Assembly: GCF_019578655.1 (NCBI RefSeq)
Contig: NC_063258.1
Span: forward strand, 5,811,283 to 5,875,282
Reading direction: 5' to 3'
Source of the DNA: Ricinus communis
Lineage: Eukaryota; Streptophyta; Magnoliopsida; Malpighiales; Euphorbiaceae
DNA length: 64,000 nucleotides
Of the stretch, positions 19,696 through 32,009 are shown in pieces. The position numbers were made by a program, and so were the translations under genes. The notes beneath the pieces were generated by a model. That model had not been told where the DNA came from, did not search any database, and saw only the letters and a list, made by a program, of their open reading frames with translations. The first letter of the stretch is position 1; each line of letters begins with the position of its first letter.

Positions 19696-22600
19696 ATGTC
19701 GGCTTCAAAATTCTTACATTCAGGCAATTTACTGTTCCGTTCTTCAAAAACCCACAAATCAATAGCAGCAACGCCTCTCTTTCTCTCCTTCAAACCCTTA
19801 TCACTCCTCCCTTCTTTCAGTTTCCACCGTCACTGTTCGTCCTCCACTGCTGCCATTGATGCTGTCACCTCTGATGCTTCAGACACCCTTAAACACCCTT
19901 GGCCTGAATGGGTCTCTTTCATTGACCGATTAAAGAGCAAGGGTTACTTCGGCAATACTAGTTCTACTGATACTACTACTACTAATATTGCAAATGATGC
20001 TATTGAGAGTGTTTATAAGGATACGAATCAACTAAAAGACCCTTGTCTTAGTTTTGCACGTGATAGATATGATCTTCTCAAGTAATTTCTTCATTTCTAT
20101 TGTCTTAATAATTGTTTCTGTTATCATTGTATCTTTATATAAAGCATTACTATTTTTGGTGCAGATTATTGAGTGTAGATGATATTGAAACGGTTGTGAA
20201 GAATGGATGTCCTAGTCTTCTTCGAAAAGTAGTAAATTCAGCGAAAAGATTGAGAGCCTACACCCGATTGGACGAAGGAGATGTATGCCTGTGTTTTCCT
20301 TTTGCTCAATCCTGGCATTTACATTTGATCTCAAGCGTTGCTAGTAATTATGACATGGAATGATAAGAGAAGCTCTCTTGGCACACTAGCTAAACCATTT
20401 GATAAACAATGTCTGTTTTGTAGCTTAAAGCTATAAAACGTGTTTTCCCCATTTTCATCATTTCATATAGTTACTGTCACTAAAATGAAGAATCCATAAG
20501 TCTTTCAAATATAGGACATCGAATAGTTGTATAACCTCAAGCAGTCTAAAAATTTTAAACAAATTTTGTTCTTTTTGTTTTTACTTTTACTGAAGCTATG
20601 AATTTGAAGGGCAGTTTGATCAATTTGATATGTTTGTTGATGAAGTATGGTGTTATGATGAAATCGAAGATATTTGATTGTGCTTGTAATTGTTATTTAA
20701 ACCTTAAAAGACTAGAGTGAAATTACCTATTGCTTAAATCTTTAGGAGGCCAGAAATTTTATTTTCTTTTAAGGAAACCACTTTGTTTTATCAACTGTTA
20801 AGGATTGTTAGTTATGATCTGGCTGAAATCTTGCTTGCAGGTTTGTAGTGCTTGCAATTTACGGGGATCTTGTGACCGAGCTTATGTGTTACTAAAGGAT
20901 AATGAAGCAGATGCCCGTACTGTCGATATAGTACGCATACTATTGTCCTATGCACTAGATCCACTTGTTATTTCAGAGGAAGAAAAACCTCCTGGTAGAG
21001 CAGTTGTTGAAGCATCTGTAAGAAAGCTGGTTTCTGATTTGATTGATTTGATTCAGACAACCCCTGATCCACCAGTGCAAAAGCCTGCTGCTAAAGCTGT
21101 CCATCAGAAGGAACAAGAGAGGAGTTTTAGTGATAGCAAGCAACCTCCTCAATCAGATGCAGTAGGTAGTAAAAGACTGTCTCAGGATGTTGAAATGAAA
21201 AGAGGAGATTGGATGTGCCCCAAGTAAGTCATACTTGATATTAATGGAAGATAGCTCTGTAAATATTCTTCTTCATGTTTTATCTGCATATTTTTGAACA
21301 CTCAGGATAGATAAGAGTCTTTCTTTTAAATAGAAAGGTGTAATATGGGCGATGCCCTCTGGAGAAACAGAAAAATGCTCAACAATCAACAGCTAATACC
21401 AAAATAAAATTGTTCTTGTAAGAGCTTTGTGAAGGTCACCCATTGAGAAATGCATCTCCCTGAAACTGTTTGTCTGTCTGCAGACTCTACAGTCTTAAGA
21501 GTTTTCTACTGACATTACCTATGATTTATCCAGCTTTCTTGGTCTCTCATGTTCTACCCTACCAGTAGGTGAGGCCTCTTCAGTAAATTTTAGTGGTTTG
21601 TAGTACATCCTTAGGTTGTGAATATTTTTCCTTTATCAGAATAATTAGTCATATTATGTTCTTAGTTGCCTAAATTAAGCTAATTAATTATGCATGTATC
21701 AAACATGATGGGAGCTTAAGATTCTGTTATTTAATCAAATTTTGAGGTTAACGGGATTCTTTTGTCAACATTAGAAGCATTATGTGCTTTAGAACATGGA
21801 TAACTTCTTTATTTGCAGTAAACTTATTTTTCACCAGTTTTACCTACGCCCAAAATGGAGAGCTTTGTTTCAATTGCATTGTTTCAGTTATAATTGTATA
21901 TTATTAATTTATTCTCCCTTTATTTCTGATAGCCAAGCATTCTATTACTTGCAATTCCTAGTTATATTGGATTAACATATTTCTCAAAAGTTCATTAAAG
22001 AGGGATTCATATGTGGAGAATAATTTAATTGATCAAATGATTCCAACATCTAGGAAGTGAAGTCATTGCTTGAACTTTAATGCTTTACTTGATTAAAAGA
22101 AGATAAAGAAGCCGAAGTCGGATTGCTGATAATGAAATACTTCAAGTCATAAATTCTTTCTTATTTATTATTTGTTTTCATTATTCTAGGCAACTTGAGA
22201 GGCTAATTCAGTGTTCTTTCACTAATTTTCTTTAATTACTTAGTTTAAATGTTGTCATAATACATGCAAGGAGTTTACATTAAACTACCTTTTCTGACTA
22301 AAGCATAAAGAATTTTAAACAGAAAGTTGATTGGCTGTAGAGCAGAGACTAATATAGATTACCTATTAGTAGAATACAGATGTGAGCATGTGTTTGTGTT
22401 GAAAATTCCAAGATCTGTCAAGAGGGGGAGACTACTAAATCAAGTACAAGGGATAGATACGTGAATGAGGCATATGGACTTACTCCAGATCTTACGAATG
22501 TTAAAAGTAAAATGAAAAGGACAAGGTTGCTAGAGATGACTGTTAAAAAAAGGGGAATGAGTTCCTTCTTTAAGGTTGAGACAAAATGGTATAAACTCTT

Positions 22601-25600
22601 CCTTTTGAGATAAAACAGTATATGTTCTTGATCTAGGACTATCACTTGGCATGGTTCTAAAAGTCTTGGGATTGCAACTACAAGGATAAGTTGTAGCTTT
22701 TGGGGTAAAAAAAGAAACAAAAGAACAAACAAAGTCATTGGTATTGTATTTGTATAGAAAAGATTTTGGCCTTTATCTTCTATGATCTTACCATTCCTTT
22801 TTGAGGATTTATGGATAGGAAAGTAAGGTTTAGGTCTGATATCTATAATTATTTGAATTTCAAAGTAATTCTCCATGGTCATTAAGACCTAAATGAAAAT
22901 CTAATTTGATACATCACATGATTAGTCACAGCATACCAAGGAGGGCAGATAAATGGTGTTCTGAAAGCAATGGATACTATAAGAAATAAATTTATATAAT
23001 TGAAAGAGATGAAATTGGAAATAATGCAACTAAAGTGAACAGTGAAAGTAAAACAAACTCAGAATTGAAGGCTGAAATTAAATTTAAAAAGATGCTAACG
23101 AAACAAACATCAATGTAGATATAAAATTATCTGTGGAATCATTTTTATTAATGTGTAGAAAGCCCATACAATAGGAATTACAACCCAAGAAGTAATAGGT
23201 ACTTGTGCATGGACTTGGAAACCTCCTACACAATGGAAAGATTATAATCAATTATTCTTGATATGAGGCGTGGCTGATGGTTACATGGGATTTTCTCTCT
23301 AGCCCATTTGTGTCTAATTGAAATTTGGACGTGAAATACCCTTGACTGGTAGATTAATGAATACAAAATTACGACTAAAGCTTACTTCTTCTTAATATAA
23401 TTAAACATTACCTAATCAAACCGAGTGCGCTATAAAAGGTGTTAGTGAAATGCGGGGCTGTCAAGAAGCTACCAATAACAATGAACAGAGTGCAGTGTCT
23501 CTTACCATTTTAAAAAATACAGGTTGATACCATCAAGATGTAAAAGTTAACTGGTTGTCAATTCTTGTAGTTCTCCTTTACCAAGCTTGGTACATGCTAT
23601 GCATGAACCAGCTGGGGTTATAAGCCTTCCTAAATCAGGAGTCATGCATATTCAGATAAGCGTAATTGATTATTTGTCATGTAAAGTATTACTTGTATCA
23701 CATGCACTTTGTATATGTGACACTATGGTCTAAAAATACTCTTTTACATGGTTTGCACTTGGCACCCTTGAAATTCTTTAATTGCTTTAATTTCTATTTT
23801 TTGAGCTTGATTTTCTAATCTGCATCATTCCAGCCTAGTTGCAGAAAAGTCTCTTTGAAGTTTGAAATGGTGTAATAATAACTCTTGGTCTCAAACATCC
23901 ATTATATTGATGCATGAAAATGATGAAATTGTTGGTTTAGTTGTACCTTGGACTGTAAAAAGAGGTTCTTTAACAGGACAGTGAGTGGGAGGGTTTGTGT
24001 TCATGATGGCGATCAAGGGGGAGGGGTTTTCAACTATAAGCCAAATCATCTTAACTCTTCTAATTGATGTGGATATGATATCATCAAAGTCCCTGGTTAA
24101 AGAGATTTAAGGCGTAGAAACCTGACTTGGTATCATGTTGTTTCCACAATTGATGAGTAAATCTCCTGCTTTGAGGCTGTTTCATGTACCCTGTTCCTCC
24201 TTGAGAAATTGTCAGCTTTTGCCAGTAGGCTGCACCATTTTGTCCTTTGAAAGGGTTGTCAAGTCAGAAGAGTTATTGATCTTATAAGCCAAGTGCATGA
24301 CTTGTTCCTCAGTATTTACATTTGCAATTGGAAATGGTGGTCTCTCTATTCACCTTCTCTAATATTTCACAATTTTATGTTTATATTTTTGTGATTGACA
24401 TCCTTGCGTTGCAACTTTTCCTGCAGGTGCAACTTCATGAATTTCTCTAAAAATATACGATGTCTAAAATGTAGTGAAGGCGGCCCAAAAAAAGTCGATG
24501 TTTCAGACATAGAGTTGAAAAAAGGAGACTGGATATGTTCCAAGTAGGTTCCTGATAATCTTATTTTTGCCATGTCAATGCCCTTGCTTGGTAACAACAA
24601 TCATACTGTTTTTATATTGCCCGTAGACTAAATGGTAATAATTGTTGTAAAATGGTGGAGTACCTATGACATCATAACTCTTATATCTCTATATTTCTTT
24701 TTTTCTTTTCTCAAATATAAAACTTAAGTTTTTGTATGCAGATGTGATTTCATGAACTTCTCCAGAAATATAAGATGCCTAAAGTGCAAAGCAGAGGGAC
24801 CAAAGAGGGACGCTGTAAATGACATAGAAATGAAGAAAGGAGATTGGAATTGCCCTCAGTAAGTTCCCTATCCTTTATCCTACCAAGCGGAGGGCTAGTC
24901 ACTGTAATCTGAAATTGGTCTCTTGATTGTAGCATTTGGGAACAGTTTAGTTTATTGTCACTGTAACTAGTCTTCTAGGCAATTAATATGAAAGGTTCAT
25001 AACCTAGTTATACGGAGGAATGAGGCTAACATGAAAAACCAGGATTGGGTTATACCCCATATATGCAATAATGATATATGTGGTGATTCAAAGGCCATGG
25101 CCTAATGAAACTTCTTATTAATTGACAATATTAGTTGCTAGCTTTATGAAAGATTTTTGTGAAAGGTTTCATCAACTCCTAATTCATGCCAAATAGACCT
25201 TGTTGCTGTAGATATATGTCAAATTTCATTACATTTGATCAACTGTGATTGTCACCAATAAAGCATTTACTTTTTCTACATGGGAAAGAATTGTTCCAAA
25301 AGTTATATGCATGTGCACATATGTTTATTCCTTTGCCTGCTCTATGAAGAATCTACTTCAACCAAGAAAACTTATCTTGCTATTTCAAGAAAATCTAGCT
25401 TAGGGACTTCTAATGTTTGACATGGATATTTTCTTGTTTTGTTGGTAATTACTGTAATTGATCTCCCTGGCTTCTATATGCAGGTGTGAATTCATGAACT
25501 TTGCTAGCAATAAGAGCTGTTTACGTTGCCAAGAAGTACGACCAAAGCGACCGCTGAATCCTGGAGACTGGGAATGCCCATCGTATGTCTATTTCTTTCC

Positions 25601-25788
25601 ATACTTTCGTCAAGGTTTAGTTCAAAGTTTCAGTTAAAAGAACTGTTGACAAATGATATGTTTCCTGCTCGTGCAGGTGTGACTTCTTGAACTTCAGTAG
25701 GAATGCTGTCTGCCGAAAGTGCAAATGTGAGCGTCCTAAAGGCGCAACAACAGAGTATGAGGAACAGATCTGGAGGCGCCCTCATTAG
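19696..25788 (+). CDS. VAR3-like organellar protein with four RanBP2-type zinc fingers (7 exons, 443 aa)
   Basis: Exons: 19696-20081, 20165-20282, 20841-21223, 24427-24543, 24742-24858, 25484-25582, 25677-25788; GT-AG throughout, phases agree, 1332 nt. The N-terminus (MSASKFLHSGNLLFRSSKTH) is a Ser/Lys/Arg-rich organelle presequence. An in-frame ATG at 19603 would add 31 residues, but the start at 19696 gives the more typical presequence. Residues about 95-105 hold HPWPEWVSFIDRL; about 168-185 hold VCSACNLRGSCDRAYV. Both are typical of plant VAR3-type proteins. Four fingers of the form WxCPxC-FxNF-N-C-x2-C begin near residues 290, 329, 368 and 401. Introns 3-6 each fall between the first two Cys of a finger. 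The founding VAR3 protein is linked to chloroplast and carotenoid biology; the target organelle and partners here are not shown by sequence. Intron 3 is 3.2 kb. Confidence 0.9.
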
Positions 25789-25867
25789 TTATAGAGGCTG
25801 TCCAGTCTTTTGCAGTTCTGTTAATGATCAAACATGTCATTGTGCATACTTCCAAATCTAGCAAAAC

Positions 25868-25919
<52 letters not shown>

Positions 25920-26252
25920 ATTGTATGAGTATGATGTATTCATTAAAAGTGTGGACCTCTTAGGTTTTAAAGATATGAACCTTAGGCTTTTTTTTTTTTT
26001 TTTTGGTTTAACGGTTTAGATGTTTATGTTTGCATAGTTCAGAATTTGAACCAATGATATATTGACACTTGGCCCTTCTTTACATTTTTATTTTCTTTAA
26101 AATAAAATAAAAATGCTAAATTAAATCCATTATTTTTAATTAAAATATATTCAAATCAAATTAAAAGAGAAAAAATTAACAATAACTATTAAAACATACA
26201 AAAATATCATTTAAAATTCAAAACAAAAAGGTCAAACTATTTCCAAGACCAA
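25789..26252. other. 3' flank of the zinc-finger gene
   Basis: Contains a GA microsatellite (25871-25917), then AT-rich DNA up to the presumed CACTA-like element. No gene was seen. Confidence 0.6.
25871..25917. repeat. (GA)n microsatellite
   Basis: An uninterrupted AG dinucleotide run of about 47 bp, probably within the 3' UTR region of the zinc-finger gene. Reading frames across it on both strands are repeat artefacts. Confidence 0.95.
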
Positions 26253-26279
26253 CACAACAGTATAAAAAAATAATAGTTT

Positions 26280-26725
26280 AAAAACCACCAGATGTGGTTT
26301 CTAAATGGTCGCTAATCCGATATAGCGACCATTTAGAGACCACATCTTGTGGTCGCTAAAAACCTAGTTGCTAACAAAAAAATAGCTATCACAGATGCAT
26401 GTGGTCTCTAAAAATAGCAACCATACTTTATGGTCTTTAATTAGCTATCCGGAGTGTGGTCTCTATCTGGTCTCTAGTTGGTCTATTTTATTGACGTGGG
26501 AGACCACCTGGAGACCATTTAGCTCCCACTTAACAACCACAATTGTCTGATAGTTAATTTAGAGACCACATGATGTGGTCGCTAAAGAAGTAGCTATTTT
26601 AGAGACTACTTAGAAGTGGTTGCTAGCTAGATAGTCTTTAATTTTTGCTACTACTTAATTGTGGTCGCCAAGTGGTTTCTGTTTAACTACCACATTATAG
26701 ACTATTAATATGTAGTAGCTAAATT
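26280..26725. repeat. Left subterminal repeat array of the CACTA-like element
   Basis: At least ten variants of GTGGT(C/T)(G/T)CTAA or its reverse complement occur here. One is a near-perfect palindrome at about 26289-26356 (GATGTGGTTTCTAAATGGTC against GACCATTTAGAGACCACATC). Such arrays bind the element's own protein in known CACTA transposons. Confidence 0.7.
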
Positions 26726-26999
26726 TATATTAGATTTTTTTATAATAATAATTATTGGATATTTTTAATATATTTAGTCTTATTAATATTATATTGCATG
26801 TTGTTTAAGTTATATATATTATAATTATATACAATAAAAATAAAATTTTAGATTATATAATAACAAAACAGAAGATAAATGTAATTTAAATTAAAAATTT
26901 TGTAATGTATAAAAATATTGATAAACACAAACACCCTAAAAACGATAAATAACCAAATCTCATTAAGTTGATGTACAACGAGAGAATATTAAAAGTAGA

Positions 27000-27460
27000 A
27001 AGTAGAAGTACTAATAATAAACTCAAGACTCGCTAGAAGGTGGATCTTGCTACGAGTCATCGGCAAGAGTCAAGTAGAGAGGCCGATGAGAAACTACTGA
27101 GTGCTCTAGGTCAACCCCTGAACCACTAACACATGGTCTTCCAGCAGCTCAATCTGCTCGTCTCTCTATGCAACTCATGTGCTAGATACAAGGTAGTGTC
27201 TTCAAGCTGTCGAAAATGGTGCTTCTTAATCACACTAGTAGCAGCAGTGGAGGTCGCCCCTGATCCAGGCCTCTTGTCTTACTTTAACAGTTCCTCGATT
27301 GACACGCTCTCTTGGACCACTGCGCCTGCCATGTATGCCAGACCTCCTCTGGAACACATGGGGGTTATCCCTTGCCCCTCCACTTATGTAGTATATCAAT
27401 ATATCTCCTCGCAGCCAGCTACTCCCATGCTAGCCTCAACATATCATGCATAGATTTCTT
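27000..27460 (-). pseudogene. Possible decayed transposon-protein segment inside the CACTA-like element
   Basis: This block has a higher GC content than its surroundings. On the minus strand it gives protein-like stretches in changing frames (PPCVPEEVWHTWQAQWSK; HFRQLEDTTLYLAHELHRET). The W-x2-W spacing loosely resembles the plant transposase region encoded by CACTA elements, but the match is too weak to name a family. The plus-strand open frame at 27133-27453 shows no recognisable domain. Low certainty. Confidence 0.3.
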
Positions 27461-28946
27461 CCATTCACAAAATTTATGTAAATATATATACATAAATAAA
27501 ATTAAATATAACAATTTTCTTAAAAAATCGGTACTCTCCTTTATAATATGTAATATCCAAACCTCAAATAATTGAGACAAGTTACCTGTAATAGACAAAA
27601 ATCGGTACTCCACAACTCAACAAAAAACACCCCAAGTCAACAAAACACTTTCCAAAATATGTAATCTAATTAATTACTTAATAATATAATCCTGCCATTT
27701 TATATAATAATTGTATCATGAAAAAATCATGATTTTAATTAATCTATATCTAGTAACCAAGTAATGCATATGCTATAAGTAATCCTTATTATTTTTACAT
27801 ACTATTTTACTGATATTGAATTCTAATTCAAATTTTATGTTCTTTCTTTAAAAAAGATTTAATTACAAAAGCCTTATAAATTGAAGAATGGACATGTGAA
27901 AGAAAGGTTGGCTATTGTCAGGTAATTAAAACCATATAAAAAATTTATTCAGTTGGCTCACTTTTGCGACATATATTAAATAGGTTATAGATAATAAATA
28001 ATTAATAAAAAAACTAAATAAATCCAAGAGAACTCACAACTTATAAACTTGAACATTTAAATAAAGTAGCTGTAGACTTGACACTAAGCTTATCTTTTTG
28101 AAGTTAATTAATAATTCATGAAGAAAACAATAAGACATCTAAAGAACAAAAAATTGGACATCTAAAGAATCAAAAATTGGAACTTGAACATGTTAATGCA
28201 ATATATTCCAGTTCATTACATTCAAGTATTGCCTATGAAAGTGAAAAGATGAGAGGGAATCTGAATGTTTGTGATAGTAGGGGATGTGATTAGGCTCTAG
28301 TGTTGAGACGACAAGCTTGAATCTGCAAGATTTCAAGCCAATATGGCATCAAAAATTATTAATATCAATTAACAAGCAGAAAAGCTTATCAATCTCAGTA
28401 GATATCCATTCATCTGCACCATAAACCTGAAACAGAGAATAAGCAAAAATTGGTATAAAAAAACAAAAAAAAAAAATCAAAACCCACGACTACATTTTCT
28501 TCTAAAATCAATAAACACATCCAAAAACAAATAAACTCACATCCAAAACTACTTTAATTGAAGTGAAAATCAATTGCTCATGCAATCTATATTAAGAGTT
28601 GTGCCCATACCATCCGACCCTTGGGTGGCTAATAAAAGTAAACCTAAAAATATTCATAATTATAAAAAAATTAATATTAAAAATGAATAATAGTTGATAA
28701 TGGTCACCACTTTATTTAAAAAAAATTACATATCAACAACATCAACAAAGGCTGTACCTTTTCACATCGTCCTTGTGAAGCCATTACAGTGCTAAAGAAG
28801 GAAAGGGTTTTACAGTGGAAAGAATGAATTCTTAATATAAGAAGAAAAAAATTTAAGAATTTAGAGATATCGGGGAATAGATTAATTGATTAAGTTATTA
28901 GTTTTTGCTAAGCAAGGGATTTAGCTTTTAAGTTTATGGTATCGAC

Positions 28947-31238
28947 AAGGGCTGAGCATAAATCTCGGTGATTCCCGACAAAGCGTTCCACCATGCTCAC
29001 AAACCCTCATTTAATCGCCAACCTTGCTGTCGTTCCCGTCGTTGTTGCTATACCTGATTTTATAATTCCTTCTAGATTCACCATTGTGAGGGATTGTTTC
29101 ACTTTATTTGCTAAAAAAAATAAAAAATTGAAAGCCATTATTGCAACACAATGTCAAAGAGTCTCTTTGACCACTGATACTTGGACAAATGTGCAAAATT
29201 TAAATTATCTTTGTTTGACTGCTCATTTTATAGATGCTGATTGGAATATGCATAAGAGGATATTGAATTTTTGTGTTGTTAAGAGTCATAGAGGTATAAA
29301 TATAGGTAATGCAGTAGATACTTGTATGGAGGAGTGGGGTATAAAAAAGGTCATGTGCATAACTGTTGATAATGCATCTAGTAATGACACTGCTATTCAA
29401 CAGTTAAAGAAAAGATTATTAAAGAAAAATGCATTTATTTTGGATGGAGATGCATTTCATATGAGGTGTTTTGCTCATATCCTTCAATTAATTGTGAAAA
29501 ATGGGCTTCAAATATCTCAAGTTTCCATTAAAAAAATTAAAGATGTTGTGAAGTACATTAGAAATAGTCCTCAAAGAATGGATCTATTTAAGAAGGCTTG
29601 CGAGTTAGCAAATTTGAAAAATAAGTCCTCTTTACAGTTAGATTGCCTAATTAGGCGGAATTCAACTTATTTGATGTTAGATTGTGCTTTGAGCTATCAA
29701 AAGGCTTTTGATACGTTGGAGGACATAGACTCCAAATTCCTCGCTGATTTTTCTGATGATTTACCTAGTGAAGTAGATTGGACTAAAGCTAAGGTGCTAA
29801 TAAAGTTTCTTAAGAAATTCTATGATGCTACTTGCAAACTATCTAGCACATTGTACTTTACTTCAAATCTTTATTTTTCGGAGGTAATAAAGATTTTAAA
29901 AGAACTAGATGCTTCTAAAATTAGTAAGGATAGTGAGCCAAGTAAAATAACCATTGAAATGCGAGCTAAATTTGACAAATATTGGGGTTCCTTAGATAAA
30001 ATGAATGTAATATTATTTGTGGCTGCTGTTTTGGATCTTAGGTGTAAATTAAAGTATTTAAAAGCTAAGTATACCATTTATTATGGTAAAGATGAGGCAA
30101 GAAATTTGGAAAAAAGGGTGAAAACAGCTTTAGAGTTGATGGTAGATGAATACAAGACAATTGAAGATCAATTATATATGGATGAGGTTGTGGGGAGCTC
30201 AGAGAAATTTGCATATGATAAGTGATACAGAAACAGAAGAAGAGATTGATGAGTTCTTTTTAGAGGAAGAAGCGCAACATAATTTATCTAAGATATCTGA
30301 GTTAGATAGGTACTTTGAAGAATTTGCAGAAAAATTCACCATTGATTTCGATATCTTAGCATGGTGGAAGGTGAACTCAGTAAGGTATCCTATCTTGTCC
30401 AAGGTGGCATGCGATGTATTGGCTATCCAAGCTTCAACGGTGGCCTCTGAATCTGCATTTAGTACTGAAGGACGAACTCTAGATCAATATAGAAGTTCTT
30501 TACTTCCTACAACAGCGGAGGTCCTCATTTGTTGTCAACATTGGCTTAGAAGTTCAAATAAATCTATCAAACTAAAAGAATCAATAGAGGATATTGAAAG
30601 CATATAGTCAGGTAACATTTCTTTACCTCTTACATATGTTTGTTTATTGTTGATGCTGTTAAATTTTGTTGACATAATTTTTTACTGTTATTGTAGAAAT
30701 TATTCAAGATCCTGAGATTGGTGAGTCCCTTATGTCAAGATTAAATGTGGAGTGCTAATTTTGAGGAGAGGTAATAATATTCATTTGCTAATTTTGGACT
30801 TGTATTTTAGTGCTATATAAAGTTTGATTGCCATCTGTAAAATATTTTTATGCTAGCAGTAACATATATTTTAATGGTTTGTATTTGAACATTGAATGAA
30901 TTATTATATTTTCAAGTGACTAAATTGCAAAACCGGTTGTTCAAGAATGTGATTGCAATTCTAGTTCAGATTTTCATGCTACTTTTTTTAGGTTGGTAAT
31001 CAAATTTTCTCTAAATGTATTTGATTAAAGATGAGACTAAAGTTGTGTTTTTTAAATTTTTTAGAACCGAAAATAGCAACGAATCGAACTGTATTTAACC
31101 GTAAAATTGCTACAATACGGTATAGATCCTTTTATGTTTGGTACAGTACTGGTACCTTCAATTTTAAAAGAACCGAGGTTTGGTATGGTACTGGTGATTT
31201 ATAGATAACTGAATTGGACCGATCCGTGCTCAACTCTA
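28947..31238 (+). mobile_element. hAT transposon, copy 2 (2292 bp), truncated and non-autonomous
   Basis: Terminal inverted repeats are AAGGGCTGAGCA (28947-28958) and TGCTCAACTCTA (31227-31238), 10 of 12 matching. The flanks are GTATCGAC (28939-28946) and GTATCGAG (31239-31246), an 8-bp target duplication with one mismatch, as expected for hAT. The transposase frame starts just 46 bp inside the left end and lacks the N-terminal BED zinc finger, so the left part was lost. The element sits inside the CACTA-like element. Confidence 0.9.
28993..30758 (+). pseudogene. hAT transposase (RICESLEEPER/ZBED type), truncated and frameshifted
   Basis: The first open segment (28993-30225, 410 codons) carries the RNase H-like catalytic core: RVSLTTDTWT near residue 60, TVDNASSND near residue 125, then RCFAHILQLIVKNGL. 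A second, overlapping frame (to 30607) carries the C-terminal dimerisation region: SELDRYFEEF, RYPILSKVACDVLAIQAST and SESAFST, the last holding the third catalytic residue of the family. The shift happens near 30220, where copy 1 has eight more bases (AGTGGGCC). A TAG at 30605-30607 interrupts the splice-donor region where copy 1 has GAG. A 3' exon (IIQDPEIGESLMSRLN) ends at 30758. Autonomous members are about 650-700 aa and begin with a BED finger, absent here. Confidence 0.9.
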
Positions 31239-31394
31239 GTATCGAGATAGAGAGATTAAAATGTGGTCTTTAGGTTTTTCTTTCTTCTTCTTCTTCTAAG
31301 GAAAAATTCATTTTTTTTTGAGTCAAAAAGTGGCGCTAAGAAATCTAATGAAACCTGTAATAAAATGACGAACTTCAAAATTTTATGAATCAAA

Positions 31395-31396
<2 letters not shown>

Positions 31397-31437
<41 letters not shown>

Positions 31438-31440
31438 AAG
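31397..31440. repeat. (GA)n microsatellite
   Basis: An AG-rich simple repeat with a few AAAG interruptions. The minus-strand open frame that spans it is an artefact. Confidence 0.9.
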
Positions 31441-31600
31441 TATAAAGACAGAAAGAGAGAGTGATGCAAACTTACTTGAAGAGAGAGGAATGAGAAGTCG
31501 AGTGGCAGAACAAGGCGGAGGGTGACTGAGCTCCTGGTCACTATTGGCTCTGTAAGCTTAATTAGGGATTTAGGTTTTCTGTGGGTGTAAGTGTTTCTGC

Positions 31601-31974
31601 GGGTAAATTGTCCAGCTAGTACCAAATCTTGGGACTGTATATCAATTTGATACCAAAACTTTAATTTGAATCAAAATGGTACCAAAAGTACAGAAAAGTA
31701 TATCAATTTAGTCCAAATGTCCAATTTCCGACAACGGATGGTGACTTGGCAAGCTGAGGAGACAAATTTAATTGACGTGGCACATGCTAGAGGGCGAATC
31801 AACCGGAATATACCTCCTCAGCTTGCCACGTCACCATTCGTTGTCGGAAATTGAACATTTGGACTAAATTGATATACTTTTCTATACTTTTGGTATCATT
31901 TTGATTTAAATTAAAGTTTTGGTATCAAATTGATATACAGTCTCAAAGTTTGGTACCAGCTATATAATTTACCC
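31601..31974. mobile_element. Long-inverted-repeat MITE (374 bp) with perfect 8-bp target duplication
   Basis: The element starts GGGTAAATTG and ends AATTTACCC. Its two arms of roughly 160-170 bp are reverse complements with few mismatches (for example CCGACAACGGATGGTGACTT in the left arm against its inverse near 31820-31850). GTTTCTGC flanks both sides (31593-31600 and 31975-31982). It has no coding capacity. An 8-bp duplication fits hAT, but Mutator-type foldback elements (usually 9 bp) are an alternative. Confidence 0.92.
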
Positions 31975-32009
31975 GTTTCTGCAATTGGGAAGGAGAAGCA
32001 AATCGAGTT

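Noticed and set aside
22418..22882. 154-codon minus-strand open frame, plus an ATG-less open stretch on the plus strand (about 22417-22612), inside intron 3 of the zinc-finger gene
   Set aside because: No domain was recognised. The plus-strand stretch has no start codon or matched splice sites, and the minus-strand frame is hydrophobic low-complexity, as expected from AT-rich intron DNA.
25736..26019. Open frames crossing the GA microsatellite on both strands
   Set aside because: Reading frames through a dinucleotide repeat are artefacts.
27133..27453. 106-codon plus-strand frame within the CACTA-like element
   Set aside because: No recognisable domain; the opposite strand gives slightly more transposon-like text, so it was not called as a gene.
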